This document shows positions 5,801 through 14,509 of a DNA stretch of 38,758 bases, one piece after another; the first letter of the stretch is position 1, and every line of letters begins with the position of its first letter. The notes under the pieces were generated by a model. That model had not been told where the DNA came from, ran no database searches, and worked only from the letters and a program-made list of their open reading frames with translations. Location: assembly GCA_003220985.1 (NCBI GenBank), contig QHTY01000153.1, positions 5,439 to 44,196 on the forward strand. Reading direction: 5' to 3'. Made by a program: the position numbers and the translations under genes. Origin of the DNA: Gemmatimonadota bacterium. Lineage in GTDB: Bacteria; Gemmatimonadota; Gemmatimonadetes; Gemmatimonadales; GWC2-71-9.

Positions 5801-7219
5801 AACGCAAGGGTTGCCGATGATCCGATAGACCGCCAGGTCGTTGTTCCCCATCACTCGCTGAAAGGCTGAGGGAGAGCTCGCTACGAAGCGCTCGAGATAC
5901 GCGGCATCTTCGTTCGAGACCAGTGGCCCCGTGATCACGTAGCCGGCCCCGATCTGGGCGATATACCGCCATAAGCGGCAGCGGTCGTCGGCGATGAGGG
6001 GTGCCGACGCCCGGCGGTCCGTGAAGAGCGCCAGCGCGCGCGGCTTGCTGAAGACGAAGATAGCCTCAGGAGGCGTCGCCTGCTTCACGAATTCGAAAAG
6101 CTCGACGCTCTCGGCTGTGGCTACTCCCTCAGCTAACGGTCCAAAGCGCATCGTCGAGTATTTCGCTCCATACAGCAACGCGACCACCACCGCGAGCAGG
6201 ACGATTACGCGGTTGCGTACCTGAAGGGGAGCATTCAGCCCGCGAATGCCAAGCATACAGTAGTAGAGGTAGAACGGGATCAGCGGTATGAGAAACCGTG
6301 CGACCTGATTCGCCGGCCACAGCAGTACGGGCACGATGTAGAGCCACGGGAAGACTTCAATGACTGTCGCCCCCAACCGCAGCGCTCGGGCGTAGCCATA
6401 CACCGCGAATCCCGCCGTCACCACAAACAGGGCCTTTCTGCCCAACTCGCTGTACCCGTTCGTCCAGATGTCCGACAATGCCCGCAAATAGGCCACCGCG
6501 TTGTGCGCCACGGTACCGGCTGAGAGCGAGAGTTGGTCGAAGTAGCTTGCGTCCCGCGGTCCGACGGCGTACTGCACCCCGGCCAAAACGATTGCGACCC
6601 CGCACGTCACCGCCGTCATCTGACTGACGCGCCGCGTCCGCACCAGGTCGTGCAACAGGAAACAGGGGATCAGGACGACACCCAGCACCCGGGTCGCCAC
6701 GGACGCATAGGTCGCGACCCCCGCCAGCACGGCAAACGCGAGCCGACGGCGATTGTCCGGTTCCGCCGCGCGTTGAAAGGCGTACAGGCTGAGCAGCGTG
6801 AAGCAGAGGAACGGGATGTCCGAGAGCACATCATCTTTGAAGTCCAGAAAGTACGGATTGAGCCCCATAACGAGGATGAGCGCGATCAGATACGGCGTTG
6901 GAAGATCGCGCCGGAATACTCGCGGCATCAGGAGCAACGCGCCGACGAAGCAGACGACAACCAGAACCTTCATAGGACGAAAGTCGAGACCGAAGACCTT
7001 GACGACGGGGGCGAGCAGCAGCGGGAAGCCGGGCGGGTACGTCCGCGGACCGATCGAAGGGTTGTGCGGATTGTAGATATAGCCGGTCTCCGCGTACGCG
7101 ACGCCTGTGGCGATGTTGCGGGCATGGTGAACGTACTGCGCGAAGTCGTCGCCCCAACGCTGCCCCGGCCGGATCGTCGCCAGGTACACCAGGCCGACCA
7201 AACCGGCCACCCGCCACAT
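5774..7219 (-). CDS. GT-C membrane glycosyltransferase (glycosyltransferase family 39-like)
   Basis: A 481-residue, multi-spanning inner-membrane protein. The first external loop has WGDDFAQYVHHARNI, with acidic residues where dolichyl- or undecaprenyl-phosphate-sugar glycosyltransferases (PMT/ArnT group) have their catalytic site. PRTYPPGFPLLLAP, typical of this fold, follows, and then about ten hydrophobic segments and a soluble C-terminal tail. It probably transfers a lipid-linked sugar to an unknown envelope acceptor. Its ATG overlaps the ridA stop (TGATG). Its last nine codons and stop lie inside tRNA-Sec, so the C-terminus VGSGLGLVA is encoded by tRNA sequence. By eye the gene is less GC-rich than its neighbours, which would fit acquisition beside the tRNA. 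Confidence 0.82.
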   Translation of the reverse strand: MWRVAGLVGLVYLATIRPGQRWGDDFAQYVHHARNIATGVAYAETGYIYNPHNPSIGPRTYPPGFPLLLAPVVKVFGLDFRPMKVLVVVCFVGALLLMPRVFRRDLPTPYLIALILVMGLNPYFLDFKDDVLSDIPFLCFTLLSLYAFQRAAEPDNRRRLAFAVLAGVATYASVATRVLGVVLIPCFLLHDLVRTRRVSQMTAVTCGVAIVLAGVQYAVGPRDASYFDQLSLSAGTVAHNAVAYLRALSDIWTNGYSELGRKALFVVTAGFAVYGYARALRLGATVIEVFPWLYIVPVLLWPANQVARFLIPLIPFYLYYCMLGIRGLNAPLQVRNRVIVLLAVVVALLYGAKYSTMRFGPLAEGVATAESVELFEFVKQATPPEAIFVFSKPRALALFTDRRASAPLIADDRCRLWRYIAQIGAGYVITGPLVSNEDAAYLERFVASSPSAFQRVMGNNDLAVYRIIGNPCVGSGLGLVA

Positions 7220-7623
7220 CAGACGTGCTGCGACGTGACTGCGATGACGTCGATCTCGACTCGCGCCGCTTTGGGGAGGCCGGCCGCCTGCACCGTCGAG
7301 CGCGCGGGTTTGTGCGGGCCGAAATGCTTCGCGTACACCTCATTCATCTGTGCAAAATCGGCCATATCCGCCAAGTAGACCGTCGTCTTGACGACATTGG
7401 CCAGCGACGTGCCGGCCGCGGCCAATACTGCTTTCAAATTGGCAAACACCTGCTCCGTCTGCTCCGCTGTCGTCCGGCCGACGAGCTCGCCGTTCTTGGG
7501 ATCGAGGGCGACCTGTCCTGCCGTGAACACCAGGCTATCGGTCATGATCGCCTGACTGTAGGGGCCGATGGCCTTCGGTGCCGCGTCGGTCGCGACGACG
7601 CCCAACCCACTCGTCCTGCGCAT
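7219..7623 (-). CDS. ridA: RidA family enamine/imine deaminase
   Basis: This 134-residue protein belongs to the RidA (YjgF/UK114) family, which hydrolyses reactive enamines and imines such as 2-aminoacrylate made by PLP enzymes. The signatures are IGPYSQA, LVFTAGQVALDP, the substrate-carboxylate arginine in ARSTVQ (R108), and VEIDVIAV near the end. The size is typical of the trimeric soluble family. It starts at ATG 7623, overlapping the fhs stop by one base (TGATG), and ends in the same kind of overlap with the glycosyltransferase. It is therefore translated from the fhs transcript. Confidence 0.95.
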   Translation of the reverse strand: MRRTSGLGVVATDAAPKAIGPYSQAIMTDSLVFTAGQVALDPKNGELVGRTTAEQTEQVFANLKAVLAAAGTSLANVVKTTVYLADMADFAQMNEVYAKHFGPHKPARSTVQAAGLPKAARVEIDVIAVTSQHV

Positions 7624-9308
7624 CAGAACAGTCCCTCGATCGTCCCGTCAGGAAGAAGCCGGATCCGCTCGGCGGCGGGAGCCTTGCCGAGTCCCGGCAT
7701 CGTCAGGATTTCGCCCGAGAGCGCGACGACAAAGCCGGCGCCAGCCGAAGGCAGGATGTCCCGCACGTGAAGCGTGAACCCGCTCGGCGCGCCGAGCTGC
7801 GTCGGGTCGTCGGTCAAGGAGTACTGCGTCTTGGCCATGCAGACCGGCGTCTCGCCGAGCCCCAGCTTCGGCAACAGCTCGAGCGCGCGCTCGGCCGGCG
7901 GCGCAAACGCGACGGCAGCCGCGCCATACATCTCCCGGGCGATCGTCTCGATTTTTTCGCGAATGGGCCGGCGCTCGTCGTACAGCGGCTTGAAGGCCGC
8001 TTTGCCCGTTTTGAGCAGGCCGAGCAGGCACTCCGCGACGGCGAGCCCCCCTTCCCCACCCTTTTCCCACACGTCGCACCGCACGACCTCCACGCCTTCG
8101 GCGGCGCCGACGACTTGCACCGCCTCGACTTCTGCGTCGGTATCGGTGACAAAGCGGTTGAGCGCGACGAGCGCCGGCACCCCGAATTTCTTCACGTTGC
8201 GAATATGGCGGCGCAAGTTTTCAGCACCCCGCTGCACCGCCGCGGGGTCAGCCGTCCCCAGCTGATCCTTCTTCTTTCCGCCGTGCATTTTGAGCGCGCG
8301 CACGGTCGCGACGATGATGGCAGCCTCTGGCTTCAGGCCTGCGAAGCGGCACTTGATGTCGAAAAACTTTTCGGCGCCCAAGTCGGCGCCGAATCCTGCT
8401 TCCGTCAACACGATATCCGCCAGCGCGAGTCCCAGCTTCGTGGCGGCGACGGAGTTGCAGCCGTGCGCGATATTGCCGAACGGCCCACAGTGCACGAGAG
8501 CCGGCCCGCCTTCGAGCGTCTGCACCAGATTCGGATTGATCGCGTCCTTGAGCAGCAGGGTCATGGCGCCCTGCGCCTTGAGATCCCCGGCGCGCACGGG
8601 GCTCTTGTCCCCGCGTAGCCCTACGATGATGCGGGCGAGCCGCGCCTCGAGATCCGCGATCCCGGTCGCCAGTGCCAGAATCGCCATGATCTCCGATCCG
8701 GGAATGATGACGAAGTGCTCTTCCCGCGTCGGACCGCCATTCACACCGCCCAGCCCCACGACAATGTGACGCAACGCGCGGTCGTTCATGTCGATCGTGC
8801 GTGGCCACATGATGCGACGAACATCGAGCCCGAGCGCATTGCCATGATGCAGCTGCGCGTCGAGCATGGCGGACAGCAGATTGTGCGCGCTCGTGATGGC
8901 GTGGAAGTCGCCCGTGAAATGGAGATTGATGTCTTCCATCGGGACGACTTGCGAGTAGCCGCCGCCCGCGGCGCCGCCCTTGACGCCGAACACCGGGCCG
9001 AGCGACGGCTCGCGGATCGCGAGAATCGCGTTTTTCCCCAGCCGCCGCAGCGCCTGTGTGACGCCGACGGTAACGGTGGACTTGCCCTCGCCCGCCGGCG
9101 TGGGGTTGATGCCGGTCACGACCACGAGCCGGCCCTTGGTCGCCCTCCGCTCGAGTGCCCGGATCGCAATCTTCGCCTTGTACTTGCCGTACAGCTCGAG
9201 CTCGTCGTCCGACAGTCCGAGCTCGGCCGCGACGTCGTGAATCGGCCGCAGCGTGGCGGCCTGGGCGATGGCGATGTCGGAAGGGATTCGGGTGGCGGTG
9301 GTGGTCAT
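7623..9308 (-). CDS. fhs: Formate-tetrahydrofolate ligase
   Basis: A 561-residue enzyme that makes 10-formyl-tetrahydrofolate from formate, THF and ATP in the cytoplasm. The P-loop-like signature INPTPAGEGKST lies at residues 68-79, followed by PSLGPVFGVKGGAAGGGYSQV and later HCGPFGNIAHGCNS. The open frame continues far upstream as an artefact over tatD. The ATG at 9306-9308 is correct because it starts the family N-terminus and overlaps the tatD stop as ATGA. Next to tRNA-Sec, a formate-using enzyme hints at formate metabolism with a selenium-dependent formate dehydrogenase elsewhere; that is inference only. Confidence 0.96.
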   Translation of the reverse strand: MTTTATRIPSDIAIAQAATLRPIHDVAAELGLSDDELELYGKYKAKIAIRALERRATKGRLVVVTGINPTPAGEGKSTVTVGVTQALRRLGKNAILAIREPSLGPVFGVKGGAAGGGYSQVVPMEDINLHFTGDFHAITSAHNLLSAMLDAQLHHGNALGLDVRRIMWPRTIDMNDRALRHIVVGLGGVNGGPTREEHFVIIPGSEIMAILALATGIADLEARLARIIVGLRGDKSPVRAGDLKAQGAMTLLLKDAINPNLVQTLEGGPALVHCGPFGNIAHGCNSVAATKLGLALADIVLTEAGFGADLGAEKFFDIKCRFAGLKPEAAIIVATVRALKMHGGKKKDQLGTADPAAVQRGAENLRRHIRNVKKFGVPALVALNRFVTDTDAEVEAVQVVGAAEGVEVVRCDVWEKGGEGGLAVAECLLGLLKTGKAAFKPLYDERRPIREKIETIAREMYGAAAVAFAPPAERALELLPKLGLGETPVCMAKTQYSLTDDPTQLGAPSGFTLHVRDILPSAGAGFVVALSGEILTMPGLGKAPAAERIRLLPDGTIEGLF

Positions 9309-10084
9309 AGCGTGGAGTCGATGCGGGAGCCAAAGCAGCGGTGGGCGTTCTCTGCGGTTCGCTGGACCAGGCTTGCGACGCTTTCGCCACGCAGCTCGGC
9401 GGCTCGGACCGCGACTTCCCGGACGAAGCCCGGCTCGTTGCGCCGGCCGCGGTGCGGGACGGGCGCCAGGTACGGCGCATCGGTCTCGAGCAGGAGCCGA
9501 TCCGCCGGACACTCGCTGATGCGATGCTGCAGCGTCCAATTCTTGAAGGTGATCATGCCGCTGAACGAGAAATATGCATTGATCGCGAGCCCCGCATCCC
9601 AGACGGCGTCCCCGGATGAAAAGCTGTGCAACACCACCGCAGGAGGACGCGGCTGCAGGGACCGCAGCAGCGCGGCGATGTCCGCATCCGCCTGGCGGGC
9701 GTGCACGATGACGGGCTTGCCGAGCTCCGCCGCGAGCGCGAGCTGCGCTGCGAAGGCACTGCGCTGGATCTCGCGTGGCGCATGCATGTAGTGATAATCG
9801 AGTCCCGTTTCCCCCACCGCCACCATTTCCGGCGCCGCGAGCAGCGCGCGCACATGGTCCCGCGCTGCATCGGACCACTCGCGCGCCTCGTGCGGATGGA
9901 TCCCCGCGGTCGCCGAGAGTCCGCTGGTGCCGCGGGTGAGCGTCGCGGCGCGCGCGCTGCCCTGGAGCGATTCGCCGATCACCACGACATGAGACACACC
10001 CGCCTCGCGTGCTCGTGCGAGCACCGCCTCCCGGTCGGTGTCGAACGCGGCATCCCCGAGGTGACAGTGCGTGTCGACTAGCGT
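9305..10084 (-). CDS. tatD: TatD family metal-dependent hydrolase (DNase), probable ACG start
   Basis: A TIM-barrel hydrolase of the TatD group (3'-5' exonuclease/DNase). Visible motifs are VDTHCHLGD, AGIHPHEA, AVGETGLDYHY, VIVHARQAD, VLHSFSSG and LLLETDAPYLAP. The first ordinary start codon (GTG at 10024) would remove the essential HxH motif. Reading upstream in frame gives MLVDTHCHLGD only if the ACG at 10082-10084 initiates, giving 259 residues, the normal family length. No ATG, GTG or TTG exists in that frame before the HxH codons. Either ACG is used or a true ATG is miscalled. The 5' end overlaps the secF stop; the 3' end overlaps fhs as ATGA. Confidence 0.88.
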   Translation of the reverse strand, partial: TLVDTHCHLGDAAFDTDREAVLARAREAGVSHVVVIGESLQGSARAATLTRGTSGLSATAGIHPHEAREWSDAARDHVRALLAAPEMVAVGETGLDYHYMHAPREIQRSAFAAQLALAAELGKPVIVHARQADADIAALLRSLQPRPPAVVLHSFSSGDAVWDAGLAINAYFSFSGMITFKNWTLQHRISECPADRLLLETDAPYLAPVPHRGRRNEPGFVREVAVRAAELRGESVASLVQRTAENAHRCFGSRIDSTL

Positions 10085-11100
10085 GCTGGTTGCGTGGCGC
10101 GCGGCGCCGGGGACGACGGCGGCGGCGGCGCGGACGCCGCAGGCGTGCCCGGCGTTCGGGCACCGAACGTGCGTGCGCCGCGCGCGTCCTCGCCCGGCCA
10201 GCGTTTCTCGATCCAGAGCAGCACCGGCGCCGCGATATAGATCGACGAAAACGTGCCGGTGAAAATGCCGAACGACATGACCCAGGCGAACGGCCGAATC
10301 ACCTCACCGGCCAGCAGCAGCAGCGCGAGCGTCGTCGCGATGGTGGTTCCGTGCGTCAACACCGACCGCGGCAACGTTTCGTTGATCGACAGATTGAGGA
10401 TCTCGTAGAGGTTCTGGCGCCGGTATTTGCGCAGGTTTTCGCGCACGCGGTCGAAGATGATGATCGTGTCGTTCAGCGAGTAGCCGACCACGGTGAGCAC
10501 CGCGCCCACGACCACGAGGCTGACCTCGAGGTGCATGACGCTGATGAAGGCGATCGTCGCGACGATGTCGTGGGCGGTCGCGACGACCGCCGCGAGGCCG
10601 AACCGCCACTCGAAGCGAAACGCCAGATAGATGAGCGTCACCACGAAGCTGAACAGGATGGCAAGGAGCGCCTTGCCCTGCAGCTCGCGGCCCACCTTGG
10701 GACCCACCGCCTCGCGCCGGGAGATCTGGTATTGTCCGGGACCCGCGCTCTGGTCGAGCGCCCGGGCCACGGCGTCCGCGACCGCCTGGGTGCCGGCCTC
10801 GCCCTGCGACGCTTCGCCGCCGAGCCGCGCGCGGACCACGTAGGAGGTGTCGGAGCCGAAATTGTAGATGTCGGCCCCGCTGAGCCCGACCTGATCGAGC
10901 GCGGTGCGGATGTTTCCCGTCGGCACCGTGTGGGCCAGCTCGAACTGCACCAGCGTCCCGCCGGTGAACTCGATGCTGTAGTTGAGGCCTCGCGTCAGGA
11001 GGAAGCCGAGACCGACGAGCATGATGCCGCCCGTGAGCGAGAACGCCCAGCGGCGCCACTTGATGAAATCGTAGTTCGCGTTCGCGAAGAGTCTGATCAT
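10078..11100 (-). CDS. secF: Protein translocase subunit SecF
   Basis: A 340-residue inner-membrane protein of the Sec auxiliary complex, which uses the proton or sodium gradient to assist late export. The first transmembrane segment is near residues 18-36. The periplasmic P1-like domain has GLNYSIEFTGGTLVQ. Five C-terminal transmembrane helices follow, with the RND-type motif VVGYSLNDTIIIFDRVREN. The C-terminus carries an Ala/Pro-rich tail of about 35 residues after KRWPGEDARG, longer than usual. It starts at ATG 11100, overlapping the secD stop by one base (TGATG), so the two subunits are translationally coupled. Confidence 0.97.
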   Translation of the reverse strand: MIRLFANANYDFIKWRRWAFSLTGGIMLVGLGFLLTRGLNYSIEFTGGTLVQFELAHTVPTGNIRTALDQVGLSGADIYNFGSDTSYVVRARLGGEASQGEAGTQAVADAVARALDQSAGPGQYQISRREAVGPKVGRELQGKALLAILFSFVVTLIYLAFRFEWRFGLAAVVATAHDIVATIAFISVMHLEVSLVVVGAVLTVVGYSLNDTIIIFDRVRENLRKYRRQNLYEILNLSINETLPRSVLTHGTTIATTLALLLLAGEVIRPFAWVMSFGIFTGTFSSIYIAAPVLLWIEKRWPGEDARGARTFGARTPGTPAASAPPPPSSPAPRATQPAR

Positions 11101-12722
11101 CAGATACTCAGGGTGACCATGTCAGGCCGCCGTTGCAGCCAGATGAGGAACAATGTCTTCACCACGAAAATGGCCGAGATCATCGACGCGATGATGCCGA
11201 TGATGAGCGTGATGGCGAAGCCCTGCACCGGACCGGTGCCGACGGCGTAGAGAATCAGCGCGGTGAGGATGGTGCTCACGTTCGAGTCGACGATTGCGTT
11301 CATGGCGTGCAGGAAGCCGTCATCGACCGCCAGCCGCAGCGACTTGCCATGCACCAGCTCTTCGCGGATGCGCTCGAAGATGAGGACGTTTGCGTCGACG
11401 GCGATGCCGATCGACAGCACGAACCCGGCGAGCCCCGGCAGGGTGAGGGTGAAGCCGAACGCCGCCAGCCCCGCCAGCGTGAACAGGCAATACAGCGTGA
11501 GCGCGGCGACCGCGAGGGCGCCGGAGAGCCGGTAGTAGCCGATCATGATCACGATCACGAGCAGCACGCCGACCACGCCCGCCAGCACGCCGTCGTGAAT
11601 GGAATCGGCCCCGAGGGTGCCGCTGATCGTGCGCTCGTCGACAATCGTGAGGGGCGCGGGCAGCGCGCCGGCCCGCAGAACCAGCGCCAGGTCGCTCGCC
11701 TCCTGGAGCGACTTGTTACCGAGCTCGATCTGGCCGTTGGCGCCGATCTGGCCGTGAATCACGGGTGGCTGGCCCTGCACGCGCCCATCGAGAATGATCG
11801 CCATGTAGTCGTTGATGTGCCGCGCGGTCTCTTCCGAGAACTTGCGGGCGCCGCGATGGCTGAGCTGGAACGGGACGATCGACTGGTTCGTCACCGGATC
11901 GCGCCGGGCCACCGCTTTGACCAGCTCTTCCCCGGTGATGATGGGTTTCGACTCCACCGCGTAGAGCGCGCGGTAGGCGCGGGCGCCGCGTGACTCGGAC
12001 TGCACACCCCAGCGCAGCTCGATGCCGCGCGGCATTGCCGCCTTGACGTCGGGTCGCTGAACCAGGCTGTCCACGAGCGGCCATTGCTCTTCGGGTACGA
12101 GGTACTCACCGGGCAGCTGGCCCTGGAACAGCAGCGACGAGAGCACGCCGGGCGCGTTCGCATCCGCGGCGGAGTCGCGCGCGGCTTTCGTGGTGTCGCC
12201 GCCGAAGAGCTGGGCGACCGCGGATGGCGCGGCGGCGCCGCGCGCCTTCACCCCGGCCTTGCGCAGCGCGGCGTCCATCTGCGGCAGCGCGTCCTTGAAC
12301 AGGTTCTTCATGTCGGTGATGCGGAACTCGAGGAAGGCCGTGCGCTGAATAACGCCCCTGGCGCGGGCGGGATCTGTCTCGCCGGCGAGTTCCACGATCA
12401 GGCGGCAACGGCCCTGGATCTGCACCACGGGTTCCTTGGTGCCGAACTCGTCCATGCGGGTGCGGACGACGCGCTGGGCGCGCTGGATCGCGTCGGCGCA
12501 GTCGGGGACCGGGCCTTTGGACTGGTCGACCTCGAGCGCCAGGTAAATGCCGCCCCGGAGGTCGAGCCCCAGGTTGATCGGCACGCGTCGCACCGTCGTG
12601 TCCTTCATGGCGCCGGTCGCGACATCGCGGACGCGCAGTTTCGTGTTGCGCGGGACCAGTGACACGATGCTCACGATGATGAGAGCGCCGATCACATACA
12701 GCCGCTGCCGAATCCTTCCCAT
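11100..12722 (-). CDS. secD: Protein translocase subunit SecD
   Basis: A 540-residue inner-membrane partner of SecF. One transmembrane helix lies at residues 8-24, then INLGLDLRGGIYLALEVD, the periplasmic P1 domain, and GRVQGQPPVIHGQI in the head domain. Five C-terminal helices follow, with SIGIAVDANVLIFERIREEL holding the conserved Asp needed for ion coupling. An insert of about 60 residues around 170-230, Ala/Ser-rich, is longer than in short SecD proteins. The ATG at 12722 is nine bases after the ribF stop, with a weak GAGAG ribosome site. Confidence 0.97.
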   Translation of the reverse strand: MGRIRQRLYVIGALIIVSIVSLVPRNTKLRVRDVATGAMKDTTVRRVPINLGLDLRGGIYLALEVDQSKGPVPDCADAIQRAQRVVRTRMDEFGTKEPVVQIQGRCRLIVELAGETDPARARGVIQRTAFLEFRITDMKNLFKDALPQMDAALRKAGVKARGAAAPSAVAQLFGGDTTKAARDSAADANAPGVLSSLLFQGQLPGEYLVPEEQWPLVDSLVQRPDVKAAMPRGIELRWGVQSESRGARAYRALYAVESKPIITGEELVKAVARRDPVTNQSIVPFQLSHRGARKFSEETARHINDYMAIILDGRVQGQPPVIHGQIGANGQIELGNKSLQEASDLALVLRAGALPAPLTIVDERTISGTLGADSIHDGVLAGVVGVLLVIVIMIGYYRLSGALAVAALTLYCLFTLAGLAAFGFTLTLPGLAGFVLSIGIAVDANVLIFERIREELVHGKSLRLAVDDGFLHAMNAIVDSNVSTILTALILYAVGTGPVQGFAITLIIGIIASMISAIFVVKTLFLIWLQRRPDMVTLSI

Positions 12723-12731
12723 CGTTTCTCT

Positions 12732-13649
12732 CTACCGGTTGAGGGTCGCCCGGGCCGCCTGGCGGTCGCGCTCGAGCTGCGCCACCAACGCGTCGCGGGA
12801 CGGAAATGCCTGTACGGCACGCAGGCGACGGACCCATTCCACGTACACCGTCTCCCCATAGACGTCGCCGTCGAAATCGAACAGATGGATCTCGAGCGTG
12901 CGCGTCTCTTCTCCAAAAGTCGGCCGGGGGCCCTGATTCATCATTCCACCCAGGATCTTGGAGTCTGGAGCCAGGATCCTGGTTCCTGACTCCAGAATCC
13001 TGACCCGCACCGCATACACTCCATCGGGCGGCAGGAGCTTGCGCGGGTCCGGCGGTTCGAGATTGATCGTCGGAATGCCGATCGAGCGTCCCCGTCCCGC
13101 CCCACGCACCACTTTCCCCCGTATCGCGTACGGCCGCCCCAACCAGCGCAGCGCGGAGTCCAGGTCTCCGTGAGCAACGCCCGAGCGAATCACGCTCGAC
13201 GAGATCGGTTGACCATCGTCCCGCACGGCGTCCACGACGGCCACCGCGAAGTTCTGCGTTTGGGCCAGCCGTTGCACCAACGTGGCGTCGCCGGCGCGCC
13301 CGCGTCCGAACCCATGGTCATACCCCATCACGAGCTCGCGCATCGCGTACTCGTCGCACAACCGCCGGACGAATGCCGCCGCGTCGAGCTGCGCCACGGC
13401 CGGCGTAAACGGCATCAGCACGAACCGCTCGATGCCGGCCGCCGCCACCACGAGCTCTTTTTCGTCGGGCAGCGTCAGCAGCTTCGGCGCCGCCGGCGGG
13501 TTCACCACCGCGAGCGGATGCGGCTCGAACGTGACGAGCACGCTCGCCAGCTTGCTCGACCGCGCGCGCCGGGTCACCTCCGCGAGCACCGCCTGATGAC
13601 CACGGTGCACGCCATCGAAGGTACCCAACGTGACGACGGCGCCGCTCAT
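12732..13649 (-). CDS. ribF: Bifunctional riboflavin kinase / FAD synthetase
   Basis: A 305-residue enzyme converting riboflavin to FMN and FAD in the cytoplasm. The N-terminal adenylyltransferase domain begins VVTLGTFDGVHRGHQ (nucleotidyltransferase HxGH-type site) and includes YDHGFGRGRAGD. The C-terminal flavokinase domain has GRSIGIPTINLEP and GMMNQGPRPTFGE. Between DGVYAVRV and GMMN there is an extra segment, ILESGTRILAPDSKIL, encoded entirely by a 52-base palindrome. The normal loop here is shorter, so this is an in-frame repeat insertion in a tolerated loop. It starts at ATG 13649, overlapping truB as ATGA. Confidence 0.95.
   Translation of the reverse strand: MSGAVVTLGTFDGVHRGHQAVLAEVTRRARSSKLASVLVTFEPHPLAVVNPPAAPKLLTLPDEKELVVAAAGIERFVLMPFTPAVAQLDAAAFVRRLCDEYAMRELVMGYDHGFGRGRAGDATLVQRLAQTQNFAVAVVDAVRDDGQPISSSVIRSGVAHGDLDSALRWLGRPYAIRGKVVRGAGRGRSIGIPTINLEPPDPRKLLPPDGVYAVRVRILESGTRILAPDSKILGGMMNQGPRPTFGEETRTLEIHLFDFDGDVYGETVYVEWVRRLRAVQAFPSRDALVAQLERDRQAARATLNR
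12951..13002. repeat. 52-base palindromic repeat inserted in frame in ribF
   Basis: An imperfect palindrome centred on CCAGGATCCTGG (12971-12982). Each 26-base arm contains variants of GGATYCTGGAGTC, and the inner 36 bases match at 32 positions. It encodes about 17 residues in the flavokinase loop. Its form, with repeated CCAGGATCC/CTGGAGTC units, is that of short dispersed palindromic elements rather than protein-driven sequence. Confidence 0.7.
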
Positions 13650-14509
13650 GCCTCCGCCACCACCACGACCCGTGGCTTCAGAAGCTCGCCCACCTGCTCG
13701 CCTACGGCTAGCAGCTCGTCGCCAGCGAAGATGGCCGTCGGCTGTCGGCTGTCAGCCATCTGGGCGCTCGCAATCGGACGCCCGTGCAGCACCGCGTCCC
13801 TCTCCTTCTTATCTACCTCGCGGCGCGGGAGATGCGCGACCAGGATCGCGGCATCCTGCAACGCCTGGGGCGTCACCGCCTCGGGTGCCACCGCATCCGC
13901 CAGCCGCAGCGGTCCGACCGCCGTCCGCTGGAGCGCAACGAGATGCGCACCGCAGCCGAGTTTCGCGCCGATATCGCGGGCCAGCGATCGGAGATAGGTG
14001 CCGGCACTCACCGTCGCGCGAAACTGCAGGTCGGGGACCGCCGCGTTCACGATCTCGAGCTCGCGGATTTCGACTGCGCGCGGCGCGGGTGCGACCACCT
14101 CGCCACGGCGCGCGCGGCGGTAGGCCCGCTCGCCCGCGACCTTCACTGCCGAGTACGCCGGCGGACGCTGCTCGTAGCCGCCGCGGAAACTCGCGATGAC
14201 GTCGGCCAGCTGCGCCGGCGTGATGCCCGTCCACGGTGCCGTCGCCACCACCGCTCCGGTCACGTCATCCGTATCCGTCGTGACGCCCAGCCGGATGACG
14301 CCGTCGTATGTCTTCGGCCAATCGGCGGCGAACGGCGCAAGCCGCGTCGCCCGTCCCACCACCAGCACCAGCAGCCCCTTGGCGAACGGATCGAGCGTGC
14401 CCAGGTGGCCCACGCGCTGTTCGGCGAGTGCGCGCCGAACGATGTCCACGACATCATGGGACGTAGGGCCGGCTGGCTTGGCGACCAGGACGAGCCCCCG
14501 GTTTTTCAG
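13646..14509 (-). CDS. truB: tRNA pseudouridine(55) synthase TruB, probable CTG start
   Basis: Makes pseudouridine 55 in the T loop of tRNAs. With a start at CTG 14507-14509 the protein has 287 residues and a complete family N-terminus, GLVLVAKPAGPTSHDVV, then VGHLGTLDPFAKGLL with catalytic Asp at residue 40. The first ordinary start is a GTG at 14449, which would delete the conserved KPAGPTSH strand. The CTG has AAGGAG eight bases upstream and overlaps the rbfA stop as CTGA, exactly like the ATGA and GTGA junctions nearby. The C-terminal part holds a short repeat-derived stretch, MADSRQPTA. Confidence 0.93.
   Translation of the reverse strand: MKNRGLVLVAKPAGPTSHDVVDIVRRALAEQRVGHLGTLDPFAKGLLVLVVGRATRLAPFAADWPKTYDGVIRLGVTTDTDDVTGAVVATAPWTGITPAQLADVIASFRGGYEQRPPAYSAVKVAGERAYRRARRGEVVAPAPRAVEIRELEIVNAAVPDLQFRATVSAGTYLRSLARDIGAKLGCGAHLVALQRTAVGPLRLADAVAPEAVTPQALQDAAILVAHLPRREVDKKERDAVLHGRPIASAQMADSRQPTAIFAGDELLAVGEQVGELLKPRVVVVAEA
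13737..13757. repeat. Short GGCTGTC repeat within truB
   Basis: Two overlapping copies of GTCGGCT followed by GTCAGCC make a small direct-plus-inverted repeat. It is read in frame as ADSRQPTA near the TruB C-terminus, between GRPIASAQ and IFAGDELLAVG. It looks like a fragment of a dispersed repeat accommodated in a surface loop. Confidence 0.4.

Noticed and set aside
9309..10163. Upstream extension of the fhs reading frame
   Set aside because: The region encodes tatD in another frame with full family motifs. The fhs extension is an Arg-rich shadow translation.
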